In this document: piece after piece, positions 36,701-48,810 of the stretch
Position numbering within the stretch: position 1 is the first letter of the stretch
Layout: every line of letters starts with the position of its first letter
NCBI RefSeq assembly: GCF_950023065.1
Contig: NC_088680.1
Coordinates: forward strand, 72,143,350 to 72,207,349
Direction: 5' to 3'
Source: Planococcus citri
Lineage: Eukaryota > Arthropoda > Insecta > Hemiptera > Pseudococcidae
DNA: 64,000 bases
The notes under the pieces: generated by a model
What the model was told of the DNA's origin: nothing
Databases searched by the model: none
The model's input: the letters and a program-made list of their open reading frames with translations, nothing else
Translations under genes and position numbers: made by a program

Positions 36701-39700
36701 GGACTTGAAGCGCTGCGCCGGCCGGTACGCCATCGCATCGCATCGCAACGAATGTTATCTACTCGTGCATCCGCTTTTGCTTGAAAAATACGAGTATGTA
36801 ATTGTACTCGTAATACGAGAGAAGAGAAATGACAGCAGTGCGCAGCTTTTTTGCGTGCACTCCTCTTTCGTCTCACTTTTACCGGTCGACGAACCTTGCC
36901 GTTTCCCGTTAGAGGGTCGTAGGACTAGGGTTGCGATTGCGACGTATAGTACATACGTATTTTAGATCAATTACTCGTACGTACGAAATTTATCATTACT
37001 CGCTATAGGTTAAAAAAATACTGACCAAGTTGGGATTTCTCTTTTAATACGTCCGAGTAATCGATGGCCGAACAATCTTCTAAAGAACTGCATTTATTTT
37101 GCGTGGCAGAAGCGGAATTTGCTCGGTGGCATTCGATTTCTTTGAGAGATCCGTTGACTTTGCGATCATGCGGAGTCGGAGTCGGAGCCGTAGCAGCGCC
37201 ATCGGGCTCACAGACGCGTTCTTCGGTTTTCACACAATCCGCAGAGACCGCAGAGGTAGAGGTAGAGGTAGTGGCAGCGGCAGCGGCAGCGGTTTGCTTG
37301 GTCCATACCGACGACAGACCCCAATGCCAATCCGAAGCATCTGTGATCCAAGTTAATAAGTCTTCTAATTTAATTATCACCTTTTCAGTTATCGCCAATA
37401 CTTCATCCTGTACAAGCACAAACAATACAAAACATTAGATGCGTAATGCGTATCTATCAACTTACGAGTAGGTATACTCGCAGTCGTACGTGATAAAAAT
37501 TACCTATACCTAGTCTATTCTATAGGTAGGACGCACTTTCGGCAAATTTAGTCACAATTTCGTAACTCCCCCGCCCCCCCCCCCCAAATTTCGGCTATTT
37601 CAGCGTTAAAATTACATCGTTGTTCGATGATTTACAACAGTGTTTTTAATTCTTTTACTACGGCGGCACAATTGCGTGGTAATGGCAAACCTAATTACTC
37701 GTACTCGCGATCATCGGCGATTTCCTGTCCTAGTCTTCCCAATGGCTCACTGGCGATTGACCGTTTACATACGAGTATACGGGGGGTATATCGGTCAGTG
37801 GTCAGTACGAGTAATTCTGACATCACGCCGACAAGTGTTATCGTTCTCTTTATCTAGCGGCGTTAATTCGTGATAAGGAAAAGCGCGAGAATCCGACGAT
37901 AACAACACCAACTACAGCTAGACAGCTAAACAGCCACAGCATCAGATAAACAAACGAACCAGATACCAGATTAGATTAACGACGGCGCGGCGGACGGCTA
38001 CCGGCTACCGGCGACAGCCGCAGCACAGGTGCTGCATCAAAAATGTCTGCGCTTTATGAGATCTAGATTTCGCTCAAATGCAAACGTAACATGTCCCAAC
38101 AACGTTTTTCTAGCCTCGCAGAAATGCGCGCAAAGTGAGGCTATACTCCAAAGTATCGCCATTTTGTATAAAAAGGACTTTTTTTTTAAAAAAAATTCAA
38201 CGCCCTTTTCGATACGTATTTTTGAGCGAACTCTCATTTCTTCGACTGGGTTTCATTTTAACCATGTTCCGAACAAACACCGCCGGCAATACCTTTACCT
38301 ATACCTACCTACACACTCGTCACTCTGCAGTTAGTTTGGGTTACACTTTACACGCCAACTGGTGGTGGTGGATGGGGATTGGGGAATGGCGAATAAAATC
38401 GTCTTCGACTCGTCTCATACGTTTTCACCGGTCCTTCTCCTTGTGTAGCCTATTCAATTAACTAAAGAAGTGAGAGAAGCGACTATTGTCCCATGTTGCA
38501 AGTTGCAGTCGCGACTTCGCGACCAAACCAATCCTTAATCCTTATCCCTATCCCTTGGTATGGTATTTGGTATGGTGCATACCATTACGTATCTCCCTCT
38601 CTATAGGTAGAGGTACCTGTATAGTGTATAGTGTATACTAATTCGTGTTTCACAAGTCAAAATATAAAACATCGCTTTTTGCTTCAATCAAATGGCATAG
38701 CCCCATAGGACATAGGTAGGTAATAGGTATCTACGAGTATGTATATATATGGCAACGTCGAAGGGACTTCAATACTATACTCGTACGAGTAAAATGAACC
38801 TCGGATATAACGCTCAATTGAAACAATCACGTGGAAACTGAAAGTTCCTCTTTCTCTCTTTCGCTGAGCATCATTAGATAAAAAAGAAGTACAGTAGCAG
38901 CAGTAGGTAAAATAGGAAAACACAGATAAGAATTTTGTTCCGATATCCGATATCCGATATTACATTTTAATAGAAAAATGTAAAAATTTGAATTTGAAAT
39001 CTTTTCCGTAACACCGAAAAATAAAATTAATAGGAAGCATAAAATGAACTTTGTATACGCATGCGCAATACTGTAGTTATGATTCTAAACTAAAATAATG
39101 GTAATGGCATACGTGATCGTGAACTAAAACGCGAATATCGACAACGAATACGAATACGAATACGAATACGAATACGAATAAGTAAGCACAGCTCAGGTAC
39201 CATACCATACTACATATTATTTCATATTATTGCATATTTAAATAGGACACCGCCGCCGATGCCATGCCATTATCAAATTCAAGGAATTTTCCGTCAGTTG
39301 AAAAAGAAAAGAAAAGGAATTTCAATGTTTTAAGAAACAGGCCGATACGTAGGAAGCCATATTCAAATTAGAATATCAATTCCAATCATTGCTCGAGTAA
39401 TTCAGTAAAAAAATGAAATCTGATAATTTTTCTTAAATTATTTCAACATGGTATGTACTATGTAGTAGCTGATCTGTATTCTGTAATTTCTGTACACTGT
39501 ACAGTAGGAAAAATCCAACATTGCGCCAAAACAACACGTCAAGGACATTACTCAAGCGTTGAGAAAACTTCAAAAATCAATAAAATTTGTAACAAGTTTT
39601 TCAAAAAATATTCCTTCAAAGCCAAAAAAAATTGATAACCGTGAAAAAAAACGACAGAAAAATATAATTTTCATTCAAACGTGATTCGACCTTCATTCGC

Positions 39701-41559
39701 AATTCGCATTCGCATTCGTATTCGTATTCGTTTAGAAGTCGACTAGTAAATAATTTAAATTAAAGGCATCATTGTCGTAGAGACCAGATACTTGGTACAA
39801 AGAAGTCGACAATAATAACGGTAACACGGCGAGGGAATTTTTTTTTAAATATCTCCTCGCCTACGCAAACCAAAAATCAAATCGAATAAAAATTTTTTTC
39901 AAAATAATCAACTCGAGTAACCGTGTACAAAAAAAAAAAAAAAAAAAAATTCAATAATTTCCATAATCGATTTCCGCCATTTTACGAAGACACGGCGTTG
40001 AGTGTGAGTGGCAGGAATCATGGCAGGAGGGGAACTGGGGAAGGCAAGAATAAGGTAAGGGTAAGGGACGGGCAGGGGCAATTGAATAATGAAATTACAC
40101 GAAACCCGCTAAACCCAGATGATACGGCTGAAAAATCCCAATCTACTATCTGGAGTGAAATTTTACACGTTTCAAGTCTTCAAGTCCAAGTCGATAAGAA
40201 TAATCAATTTCGATACCCAGTTGGCAGTTACCTACCTTCTCCGCCACAATATTGAAAATATTGAAATACTCGACGAAGTTACTTCTCTAATGAGAACTGA
40301 GAACTGAGAAGAATACTTACACTGAAAATGAAAAAGACAAAAGGAAGAAAAGAAATTAATAAGGTGACCGTATTATGTACACTGTACACACTACTCTGCA
40401 ACCTTCACTCTCTCTCTCTCACTCTCACTCCACATCCACTCCGGCACTCCACTCACCACACCACTGGCATATGGGGGCATGGCACTTGCACAGCATTCAC
40501 AGCAACAGCAACAACATTATGCGGTTGTCGGTAAAAACGCGCAAAAACAAACGAAGGATGAACGCCAGAACGCGAATGATGATCGAGTTTTCAACCTGAA
40601 ACTGCAGTAAAAACGCACCGAGAGCGAGACGCGTACGCGTACACGTTCACTCATCTCATTCATAATACGAGTAGTACACACTACACAATACATAATATTT
40701 ATGGAATCTTTCCATTTTCCCCGAGGCCCAAATTTCCTTTCTAGCTTTTGTGTACATGTACCTCCTAGACGGGCCCTGCGAAAAATCCTCGAAACCGTAC
40801 AATACGTACGAGTACGAGTACGAGTATTACTCCGAAGTAGTGTACTGTGTAAGGCGTGGTTTCGAAATCCAAATTCCAACTTGTAAATAAGAATGGCACA
40901 TTGGCACGATGAATGAGAAAACACGGTATACACCGAAAATTGAATCGAATCAACGGTCATACTCGATCATCGAGTTTACAACAATACACTCGTATGTATT
41001 ATAAAAACCAACTTTCTAAATTTATCATCGCCGATGCAAATCGAAACTAAAAACACTCGAATTGAGGTGCTCGATCGTAATGAAAATTTCGTAGTCTACA
41101 GACAGAGTATTCGAGTATTTAGCTAATAGCTAGTTAGCTACACAGACATAGCCGTAGCTGTAGGTATGTGCGATGCGACTGCGAGGTGCGAGTGTTAGTG
41201 TGCTGTATCAGCTAAGCTGTAAAGACTAAAGAGAAGAGTACTAGAGTAGTTGCTTTAAATTTAATAATAGAAACCCTTACCTCTCCGTGAACATCACCCA
41301 CTCTTCCGTCGGGTGTATTTTCTGGTAAAATGTATAATCGTAAACTGGCCAAAGCTTTATCGCAACTTTGATCCTCCCATAATAATCTCAATTCACCGAT
41401 GCTGATAAAATCCGAATCGTTCCACAATTTGACGAAGAAAAACTCGTTGATTGTTAAAATATTCGTGACACCGTTCTTTGTGTACTTGAACGCTTTATAA
41501 AATGTGTACGGCCCTCGCATCGCGCAAGGGGCACCAATTAATTTATAATCCTGTTCCAT
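32292..41559 (-). CDS. ARID5B: ARID5-family AT-rich interaction domain protein (ARID5B-like), eight coding exons
   Basis: Probable nuclear DNA-binding transcription regulator. Coding exons in order: A 41559-41281, B 37407-37026, C 36322-36086, D 35982-35795, E 35713-35563, F 35456-35302, G 35202-35100, H 33782-32292, about 995 residues. Exon A starts MEQDYKLIGAPC and matches the vertebrate ARID5B N-terminus (GPYTFYKAFKY, FFFVKLW, LYILPENTPDGR). Exon B continues with DEVLAITEKVIIKLEDLL and ends DVLKEKSQL. Exon C has VLVLSYSRYCRYRALLRR and LFCRDTFDYPEL. D holds a basic KKKK stretch and an acidic/Ser region. E-G carry the ARID domain, and H is low complexity. All junctions are GT-AG and in phase except F to G, which is one base off when the conserved ARID end is assumed. 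Intron A-B is 3.6 kb. Whether it is ARID5A- or ARID5B-like rests on remembered similarity; the family call is secure. Confidence 0.9.
33480..33530 (-). repeat. Coding trinucleotide repeat (17 Gly codons)
   Basis: An uninterrupted run, 13 GGT and 4 GGC codons on the minus strand, inside the last exon of the ARID5-like gene. It probably varies in length between individuals. Confidence 0.9.
35100..35202 (-). CDS. ARID5B: ARID5-like gene, exon 7 (end of ARID domain)
   Basis: It reads FLLPYEQHMLQQLKHS and on to SGSIIKS before TCT|GTGAGT. The LPYE motif is the usual end of an ARID5 ARID domain. The best acceptor (polypyrimidine tract then GTGTAG) starts the exon at 35202 but leaves it one base out of phase with exon 6. 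A phase-correct alternative acceptor near 35251 (TTTCAAAG) would enlarge the exon by about 16-17 codons (VQIFNPF... CRFLLPYE), so the upstream boundary is unresolved. Confidence 0.75.
35302..35713 (-). CDS. ARID5B: ARID5-like gene, exons 5 and 6 (main part of the ARID domain)
   Basis: Exon E 35713-35563 and exon F 35456-35302 flank a 106-base intron with donor GAAT|GTACGT and acceptor TTGCAG. Together they encode the ARID helices: AFTQNLYAFMKARLTPIGKL, then NLYEFYHKVKLLGNYASV, KLWKYVFEELGGD and MATLTRKYYEKL. The aromatic and LGGY/LGGD-type residues typical of ARID DNA-binding domains are visible. Confidence 0.93.
35795..35982 (-). CDS. ARID5B: ARID5-like gene, exon 4 (basic patch and acidic/Ser linker)
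   Basis: It begins at a CTTCAG acceptor and reads APKLRSRIPKKKKT, then an acidic Ser-rich linker (SESDASSDYGTEDDE) and a Ser/Asn run. It ends GAG|GTACGA on a codon boundary. The basic patch is a plausible nuclear localisation signal and has a counterpart in vertebrates (GRPRKKK). Confidence 0.88.
36086..36322 (-). CDS. ARID5B: ARID5-like gene, exon 3
   Basis: It begins after a TTATAG acceptor. The first bases complete an Asp codon with exon 2 and give DFTNWETRTGVLVLSY, then CRYRALLRRLEG, LIAALGGF and FCRDTFDYPELEGHEL. The order and spacing match the vertebrate stretch that precedes the ARID. The donor is TTAG|GTACGT. Confidence 0.9.
37026..37407 (-). CDS. ARID5B: ARID5-like gene, exon 2
   Basis: It starts after a TGTACAG acceptor and ends CAA CTT G before GTCAGT (phase 1). 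The conserved head (EVLAITEKVIIKLEDLL) and tail (DYSDVLKEKSQL) flank a lineage-specific linker rich in Ala, Thr and Ser, with TEERVCEPDG. The linker shows the usual drift of disordered regions. Confidence 0.9.
37408..41280 (-). other. First coding intron of the ARID5-like gene
   Basis: A 3.9-kb intron holding only simple repeats: an (ACGAAT)n run at 39145-39180, a poly(A) run at 39929-39949, and TACGAG runs near 40807. There is a C tract at 37574-37585. No exon or RNA gene could be supported inside it. Confidence 0.8.
39145..39180. repeat. (ACGAAT)n microsatellite
   Basis: Six tandem copies inside the large intron of the ARID5-like gene. A variant (TTCGTA)n lies near 39712-39731. Confidence 0.85.
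41281..41559 (-). CDS. ARID5B: ARID5-like gene, first coding exon (N-terminal conserved module)
   Basis: It encodes exactly 93 residues from the start ATG to a GAG|GTAAGG donor and ends on a codon boundary. Conserved words are GAPCAMRGPYTFYKAF, ELRLLWED and LPENTPDGR, followed by HGE, which joins to DEVLAI in the next exon exactly as HGE-DEV is continuous in vertebrate ARID5B. Vertebrate ARID5B has a short isoform lacking this module; here the module is retained. Confidence 0.93.
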
Positions 41560-42823
41560 TTCGATTAGGTATTATTCGAAACAATTACGAGTCGAACATC
41601 GCGAACGTCTAATCAAAATTATGCATTCGAATTCGAATACGATAGGCCGAAACTATTTTGGCAATTTTCAAAAAATTTCACCATTCGTCAATTACTTAAC
41701 TTAATACCATATAATGTAGGCATAAGGCTCGAATAAAAAACTTGCACACTTTTACAAACTAAATGAAAATACATACTCCGATTACAAATTTTACCTCGTG
41801 ATATTTTTGAAAAACACTACGCGTACTCAAATTGATCGAAAATCACTCGCGTTAATCGATTAAATATTATTAATTATTAAATCGTTGAAAATTTTCAATT
41901 AAGCACAATGACTCAAAATTTTTCTACTTCATCCTTTTCTAAAGTACACACTACTGCAATCTTATTTTCATGTATTTGTATGTGTATTGACAACAAAAAT
42001 AATTACCTATGACGTCACAGAAATATTTTCAATAGCATACAAACGCATAGATCGACGATACTCGCAGATATTCCTTTCGAATAGCCGATTACAATGTACG
42101 CCAACTAGGTATAGGTTTCATGTACCTATCTTCTTCAAAGTCATCCGCTCACCCCATATAATAGAACAATACGAGTTGTTTAACCATCAAAATTCATAAA
42201 TTTCGCGTAAAATCGAAAAATAAAATGTTTACATTGTTCCGCGACTCCGTTAAATATAATTAAAAACGATTTAACCGAATACGGCGTTGAACCAAAACGT
42301 CAACGCACTCAACAGTTCCATTACATCGATGACGTCTCTAGAAATTTGTTTCGAGGATCTATGTCGTGGATCTAGTTTTTCTTCACGTTTTGATTTTGCA
42401 ATAAATTTAAAAGCTACGTATTTTTCCCGCAGAATCGTACTTACTTCCAAGTTCCAACATAAATATTTTGGGATAATAATCTTCAGGTACAGGTAGAACA
42501 CGAGGGGGGAAAAAATAATTACTCGGCGGAAAAAAAAAGTTCAACTTTCAACCGTATACTATACTCGAGCCCTAAAGGTTGAAACCTACAGATGTAAAAA
42601 TCAACACATCATCGTGTTTCAGAAATTGAAAATCGACGATTCAAATTTCAATTGAAAATATATTTTATTTTATACAAAATGAAAAAATTCACCGTTGTCT
42701 AAATATTAGATACGAAAGTCGAAAACATCTCACGTTTTCCCCGCTTCAATTAAAAACCTTTTCTCAAAGAAAAGAGCGCAATACACATATTTCTTAACGA
42801 TATCGATACAAATTTAATCTCTA
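41560..42823. other. Spacer between CPSF2 and the ARID5-like gene
   Basis: AT-rich sequence of about 1.3 kb that must contain the promoter and 5' UTR of the ARID5-like gene. No coding exon is recognisable, and I could not place a core promoter. Confidence 0.5.
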
Positions 42824-42829
42824 TTTATT
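42824..42829 (-). terminator. Candidate poly(A) signal of CPSF2
   Basis: AATAAA on the minus strand, about 130 bases past the CPSF2 stop codon. Other AATAAA-like words occur further downstream (near 42665), so the site used is uncertain. Confidence 0.4.
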
Positions 42830-42961
42830 CGTCAACTAGATATGGAAAAAGAAAAATCATTTCGATACTCGTAAACAATGAAAAACACGGATAAAAAAAA
42901 TGAGTTCTACAAATACAATAATTATCACACGCAACGGGATCGCTTTTTTCATCATTCTTCA

Positions 42962-45900
42962 TCATATGATAGCGTACTGTTCGTACAATAGTTTCCGTAT
43001 CTTGTAATAATTTTCACTGAGGCAACCTTCCAAAATAACTTTTCCCGTTTCGATCTATAAATTAAACGCGCGTCGTTATAGAAAATTTAATCGAATGTAC
43101 CCGCTTCGGCACTCGTATAGGAAAGACGAAGGCACTTACCCTACGCACAGCCACGGTCCCATTACAACAATATAACACACCGCCTAAAACATCGGTAGGA
43201 ATCTGGTGTTTGGTTAAAACTTGTTTGAAATCTGATAATTTCAGTTCATTGATGAATACGGGCTGGTGACCTGTTATCTGCGAAAATACAGACAACCAGA
43301 AAACAAAATTATAACCAGTTTCGGAAACACAAATCTAATTTGGTACCTACATAAAACGATAAATTCGAAAAATTAAAAAAAAAATACATTACATAACACG
43401 GGACACTTACTTCGTTCACGGGTATTGGTTCCAAATTGAAAACGTCATCTTCGGGCATTTCTTCGTCTTCGGCTGTAAACCAATCGAACGATAAGTTCGT
43501 TTCCGAGGTTATTAAATTCAAATCAAACATACCCGACCCACGCTGCGCCGGTACCGCGCAGTTCAACTTACGTGATTCTTCGCTATCGTTTTTGTTTTTG
43601 TCTTCGATTTTAGCTCGGCGTTTTTTATTTTTAGTGGAAATTCTACCGTTCAACCAAGCCACTTCGGCGTCTTTGCCCATTTTGAAATCCAACGACGATA
43701 ACAAAGCGTCGGTCAAACGAACCTATAATACATACACAGATCGAGGGTAATTACATACCTATAATGTTTACGATTCATTCATCTGCCGAAGCGACGCGAC
43801 GACCGAAAACACTAAAAAGCGCTAACCTGATAAATATGAGTCTCCATAGTGACGTCGATTACATCGCCGCATTTGGGTGCGTATATTTTCGCATCCGTAT
43901 ATTGTTTACAATGCGAAAAAATAGCTTGGGTGCTTTCTTCGGAGCCTCGAACTAATATTAACCTTCTAGGTTTCATGTTGGCGATGATTTTTTGAATTGA
44001 TTCGCCGTCAGATCTGCCTTCGAAATCAATAAATTGAACTTGAGCTTCGACCGTAACGCTGCGAGTCGACGATGTACACTTGGTTGGTACTTCGCTAATG
44101 TCAACTAATTCGGGTTGAAAAATAATTAACGCGTCGAATATTTTAATTACTAATTATTAGGTGAAAATATAACATTTTCGTTTTTACCTATCATCATGTC
44201 ATCGTCGTCGACTAAATTTTTATCACTCGAATCGTGGCCGAAATCCATCGCTTTGAAATCTTCCATTCTGCGAAAGGAGTACACACGCATTACAATACAA
44301 TCGGGTACTTACGTATATAAATTGGACGAATTACGTATTTCAAAGAATAGTTACTTGATAACTTCGCCGTAATCGTCGTATTTTATTTTTTCTTCGTAAA
44401 ACGGGAACATCGGGTAACGCTTTTTATTCGATTTGAAAAAGCCTACTTGCTGTTTTTGAGTGGAAGATTTAATCATCAAGTCGTGTTTACCTTTGACAAC
44501 GTTACTTATATCGTCATCTTCCGAATCGGAACTTAATTCGATGAAACTGTAAGATGAAACAGATTTTCAGACCAAAAGTTGGCGCTAATTGGAAACTGGA
44601 AAGGGTACGCGAATAAAAACATTTATTTTATTTACTCGTTACTGGTTTTCAGTTTATTGAATGTTTCTTGTCTTTCTTTTTTCTGAAATTCTTGCAGTTC
44701 TTCGCCTTCTAGACGAACCCTTCTCTTGACGAGTAATTGCATAGTCTTATTGGTTTCGTTCATTTCCAGAAGTTGACGCGCCAAAGTTCCTGGGGGAGAT
44801 CTGTAACGCAGATTACTTTTTCAAAGTATGTACGTAGAAAAAATACGTAAGCGTAATTCGCCGCATTACAAACCTATTTGTAATAATAATACTATTGACC
44901 GCTTTGGGAGCCCATTGAAGGAATAATTCGCGAGAAAAGCCGCATTCCATATCGGGAGTGCTAGCCAAGACAACCTGTAAGCGAATAAAAAAAAAAGTTT
45001 CCGTGAAAAATGGCTAACCCGACCAATTTATCGTTATTGAACTAAAAAATGAGCGTAAAAACGCGTAAACCGACCTTGGGCGAAGGAACTTTATTCAACT
45101 CCGCTAAGCTATGACACAGCTGAACGTGTTTAAATTGAAACGGATTATTTCTAGCTCCTTCGAATGATTTCATTAATTTATCACTCATCCACTCGATCTA
45201 GAACGTAACGTAACGTAACGTTTATATTTAAATTAAAATTCAAATAAATACGTCGAAAGTAAAATGAACCGCGGCGTTACAAATAACAGTAACAAAACAC
45301 GCGACGAATAGTTCAAAAGTACATATACCTGAGATTTCGCAAATTCGACGACGTTATAGCTGACATTATTCAACAAAGCTAGCGAGTACGCGATAAGTCC
45401 GGAATCTTTATTACGCCATAATTGATCTAACATATGAATCAATTCCAAAACTCGACCGGCCGTATCGACGGTAATTAAGACATTACCTCCTCCTCTTAAC
45501 GTCTGAAGAATATTAGCTGAAACATCGACAACGATGTTAAAACAACGAGTCAACGAAATAGGTACAAAATAAAATAAAATACAAGAGTACCGGGTAACCA
45601 TTTAACCAACTTACTCATCAATTTTTCATCTCTTATTCGTCTACGCGCCTGCTGATAAACAGCGTTGAAAGTATCGGTAATAAGTAAAGACGGTCTAGAG
45701 ATCTTTTCCAATTCGCATCCGTTTAAATGGCGTTCTTTTTTATGATTGTAATCCACAGCGTAGATAATATCTTCTTCGCCAACTTTAACTATTTTCCAAA
45801 TACTTCCTCCGATGATGTGTCCGGCAGGAAGAGGCGTTATCGTAATACCGTATCCTTTACCTGTAAACATATATTCCGTACAATTGTCGTAAAGTACATA

Positions 45901-46516
45901 TAATTTTGCAAACGCTACACTCTTATTAGTTTTTACCTTTCAACGGTACACTTTGATTATACTTGAGCTGAATTATTTTATCAAAAGCCGCATCCACGTC
46001 GTCCAACGTAAATAAGTCAAAATCCTCCATATTATGTCTCGACTGGAAATATAAACGTTTCGTATTAGGCTAGATCGGGACGGTTACAACAGTTATGGAA
46101 ACAAATTGTCATCTCCTTTCGCAGTGAATTACTCTTACCTGATACAAATCATACATAAACATTTGTCCCATTTTATAAACGGGTATGGTGGCGTATATGG
46201 GACAACTTAGGCCACATTTACCGACAATATAAGGCAGAGCACCCAAGTGGAGCACGTCTGGATAAGATAATAGTACAGCATCGATTTGAGGTATATGTCT
46301 GTAACAATAATCAACAAAATCAGCATTCGACTACTACAATAGTTCGTACGGCTAGGGTTCCGCTTACTTTTTCAATTCTTTCATAAAACCTTCGTCGAAA
46401 GTTTCGTTCCATCCGCAATCCAGTAAAAAACGAAATTCATCTAGCTGTAAAATGTAGCAAGGAGGAGATTCGTCTAAAGCGCCGGAGAGCGCGTGTACTT
46501 TAATTATAGACGTCAT
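42962..46516 (-). CDS. CPSF2: Cleavage and polyadenylation specificity factor subunit 2 (CPSF100), complete, 14 coding exons
   Basis: Scaffold subunit of the nuclear pre-mRNA 3'-end cleavage complex and partner of the CPSF73 endonuclease. Coding exons in order: 46516-46368, 46298-46139, 46042-45937, 45860-45615, 45516-45329, 45197-45075, 44974-44874, 44800-44636, 44546-44355, 44267-44188, 44104-43827, 43722-43411, 43277-43140, 43054-42962. All junctions are GT-AG and in phase. They total 2,331 nt, i.e. 776 residues plus stop, close to the human protein (about 780). The start is the ATG giving MTSIIKVHALSG, as in other CPSF2 proteins. An N-terminal metallo-beta-lactamase fold (LLDCGWNETF, LPAGHIIGGSIWK) is followed by the beta-CASP region (SLALLNNVSYNVVEF), an acidic/basic linker and a conserved C-terminus ending LYEQYAII. 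The catalytic zinc motif is degenerate (SYPDVLHLGALP where CPSF73 has HxHxDH), as is known for this non-catalytic paralogue. The donor of exon 6 (GTCGGT) is weak. Identification rests on end-to-end similarity recalled for the family. Confidence 0.97.
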
Positions 46517-47244
46517 CGCGATCTCATAGTCTTCAACCTTGGCTAATGATTGAAAACAACCAACAGTCGAGTAATTAATTAATGATAATTCATTTGACGT
46601 AGAAGCTTCCACAATCCACAACACTAGAAAATTAGGATTATTCGGAATATATTTAGTTTACTGTTGAATTACCGAAATTTGAAAATTGAAGAAGGAAGAT
46701 AACGCTTCGGTGAAGTGATAACACCACCAAACGTAAGCTGCGCCAACTAGCTGCGCTCTGACCAATCTGACGCTTTGGCAGAAGTGATGCAACTTACAAA
46801 AAATTCTCTTCGCATTCCTCTCGTGAAAATTAAAAATTTTAAAAATTTAAATAAATCATTTTTCATCAATTTTTGCTTTTGGAAGAAAAAGAAAACGAAA
46901 ACGCTGCATACGAATATTTTTTACACGATACTTCCACTTCGTAACTTTTGCGATAATAATTTTCAAGAAGATTTTCTCATTTTCGCTCGTCTAGTTGTTA
47001 TAATTATTTTTTTTCGCGAGTTGCATAACTTGCTTTTATGGGAGTGGTAGGGAGGGGTAAGGGTATAACACGTGCGTGATAAGAGATAAGGTGATGCCGT
47101 TCAAAGTTCAAATTTTAAAATTTAAAATATTTTTTAAAAATCGACAAAATTGCTCTCCATTTCTTCATATTTTTTCAGAAGTCCGGATTCCCCACGTATC
47201 GAGAAATCTACGAGTAGATGGCGAAATATATTGAAATGTTGAAC
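46517..47244. promoter_or_regulatory. Upstream region of CPSF2, presumed 5' UTR and promoter
   Basis: AT-rich sequence between the CPSF2 start codon and the outer arm of the inverted-repeat block. No other gene is seen. A CCAAT-type word (GACCAATCT) lies near 46760. No TATA box could be assigned with confidence, and the transcription start is not determined. Confidence 0.3.
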
Positions 47245-47657
47245 AAGTCCGTCGCATTATAGGGAAGGCAACAACACACAGTCAACCTTATCAGACTACC
47301 ACGCGGTGTATGAGGCGAAAATTGTTGCACTGTGTAAAACCGGTATTTCAACGTTTTGTACATCGACGTTGCCAGTTCGCTACCATTGAGAACCGCTTCA
47401 AGCTTCATTCATTATTTTTATTTATTCTTTTGAATTGGATATGTTTCGTATTTCTTATAGGGATTGTGTTTCATGGGTGGTGATCTGGTGAATACTTGTT
47501 AGTTCCCATTCGGAAGGTTGACTCCAAAATTGATCTGTACTTTGCTCAAGAGTCAAGACCCATCTCGATTCTCGAGGACCGTATAATGTTTTTATTCAAT
47601 TTATTTTTAAAATTCATGGTGAAAACCATATTAATTATTTTATTGCGCCAGATTAAT

Positions 47658-48810
47658 GATTTCACAGTTCAAAAGGGCATTGAATTTTGAACTTTTTGAG
47701 TGATCTGAAATTTTCAAAAGTTGAAAGTTGAACTTTCAATTTGAAAGTTCAAATTTCAAAATGGCGTTGTAAGTGGGAGCAACCATTTAAAATTTTGAAA
47801 AAATTTCCATAGATGTACATTTTGATACTTCTTCGAAATATTTAGGTTTCGAGATGGCACTCTTTGACGGAGGGGGAGCACCCCACCCCCAATTTTGAGC
47901 GAAATTTTCGAAAGAAAATCTGGGGCATGTGATACATCGAATTCTATGTTTTTGGTGACGCTGAACACGAATATGACATCAGAATTTTGATAGGACCCCA
48001 TCAACGGCCCGCAGCACCTCCCCAAAGGGGGTAAAAGTTCAAAAAAGCGTTTTGTTCGTGTGACACATGGAATAGTATGTTTTTGGTGACGCTGAACACG
48101 AATATGACGTCAGATTTTCGATTTGATTTGATCCGTCCACGGCCCCCAGAACCTCCCCAAAGGGGATGACCCCCCCAAAAAAATGGTCACATTCGTGTGA
48201 CACATGAAATAGTATGTTTTCGATATCGCTGAACACGAATATTGCCTTAGTTTTTCGAATCGACTTCACCTATGGCCCCCAGAACCTCCACCAATAGGTA
48301 AAAGTCCAAAAAAATTGTTGGGGCTCGTGGATGGGATCCAATCACATATCTGACGTCATATTCGTGATCAGCGTCACCAAAAACATACTATTCCATGTGT
48401 CACACGAACAAAACGCTTTTTTGAACTTTTACCCCCTTTAGGGAGGTGCTGGGGGCCGTGGATGGGGTCCTATCAAAAATCTGATGTCATATTCGTGTTC
48501 AGCGTCACCAAAAACATAGAATTCAATGTATCACATGCCCCAGATTTTCTTTCAAAAATTTCGCCCAAAATTGGGGGTGGGGGTGCTCCCTCACCGTCAA
48601 AGAGTGCCATCTCGAAACCTAAATATTTCGAAAAAGTATCAAAATGTACCTACATCTATGGAAATTTTTTCAAAATTTTAAACCGTAGCTTCCACTTACA
48701 TCGCCATTTTGAAATTTGAACTTTCAAATTGAAAGTTCAACTTTCAACTTTTGAAAATTTCAGAACACTCAAAAAGTTTAAAATTCAATGCTCTTTCGAA
48801 CTGTGAAATC
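47658..48810. repeat. Inner palindrome 1 (about 1.15 kb)
   Basis: The left arm begins GATTTCACAGTTC and the right arm ends GAACTGTGAAATC. The arms pair to about 48110 and 48350. Segments such as TTTTTGGTGACGCTGAACAC and CCTCCCCAAAGGGG recur in direct tandem units of about 130-140 bases (near 47930, 48055 and 48195) and then inverted in the right arm. Confidence 0.8.

Noticed and set aside
47208..47408. Similar predicted peptides at 47208-47408 (-) and 51437-51658 (+)
   Set aside because: They are the two outer arms of the inverted repeat. The shared peptide only reflects duplicated DNA, not a conserved gene.
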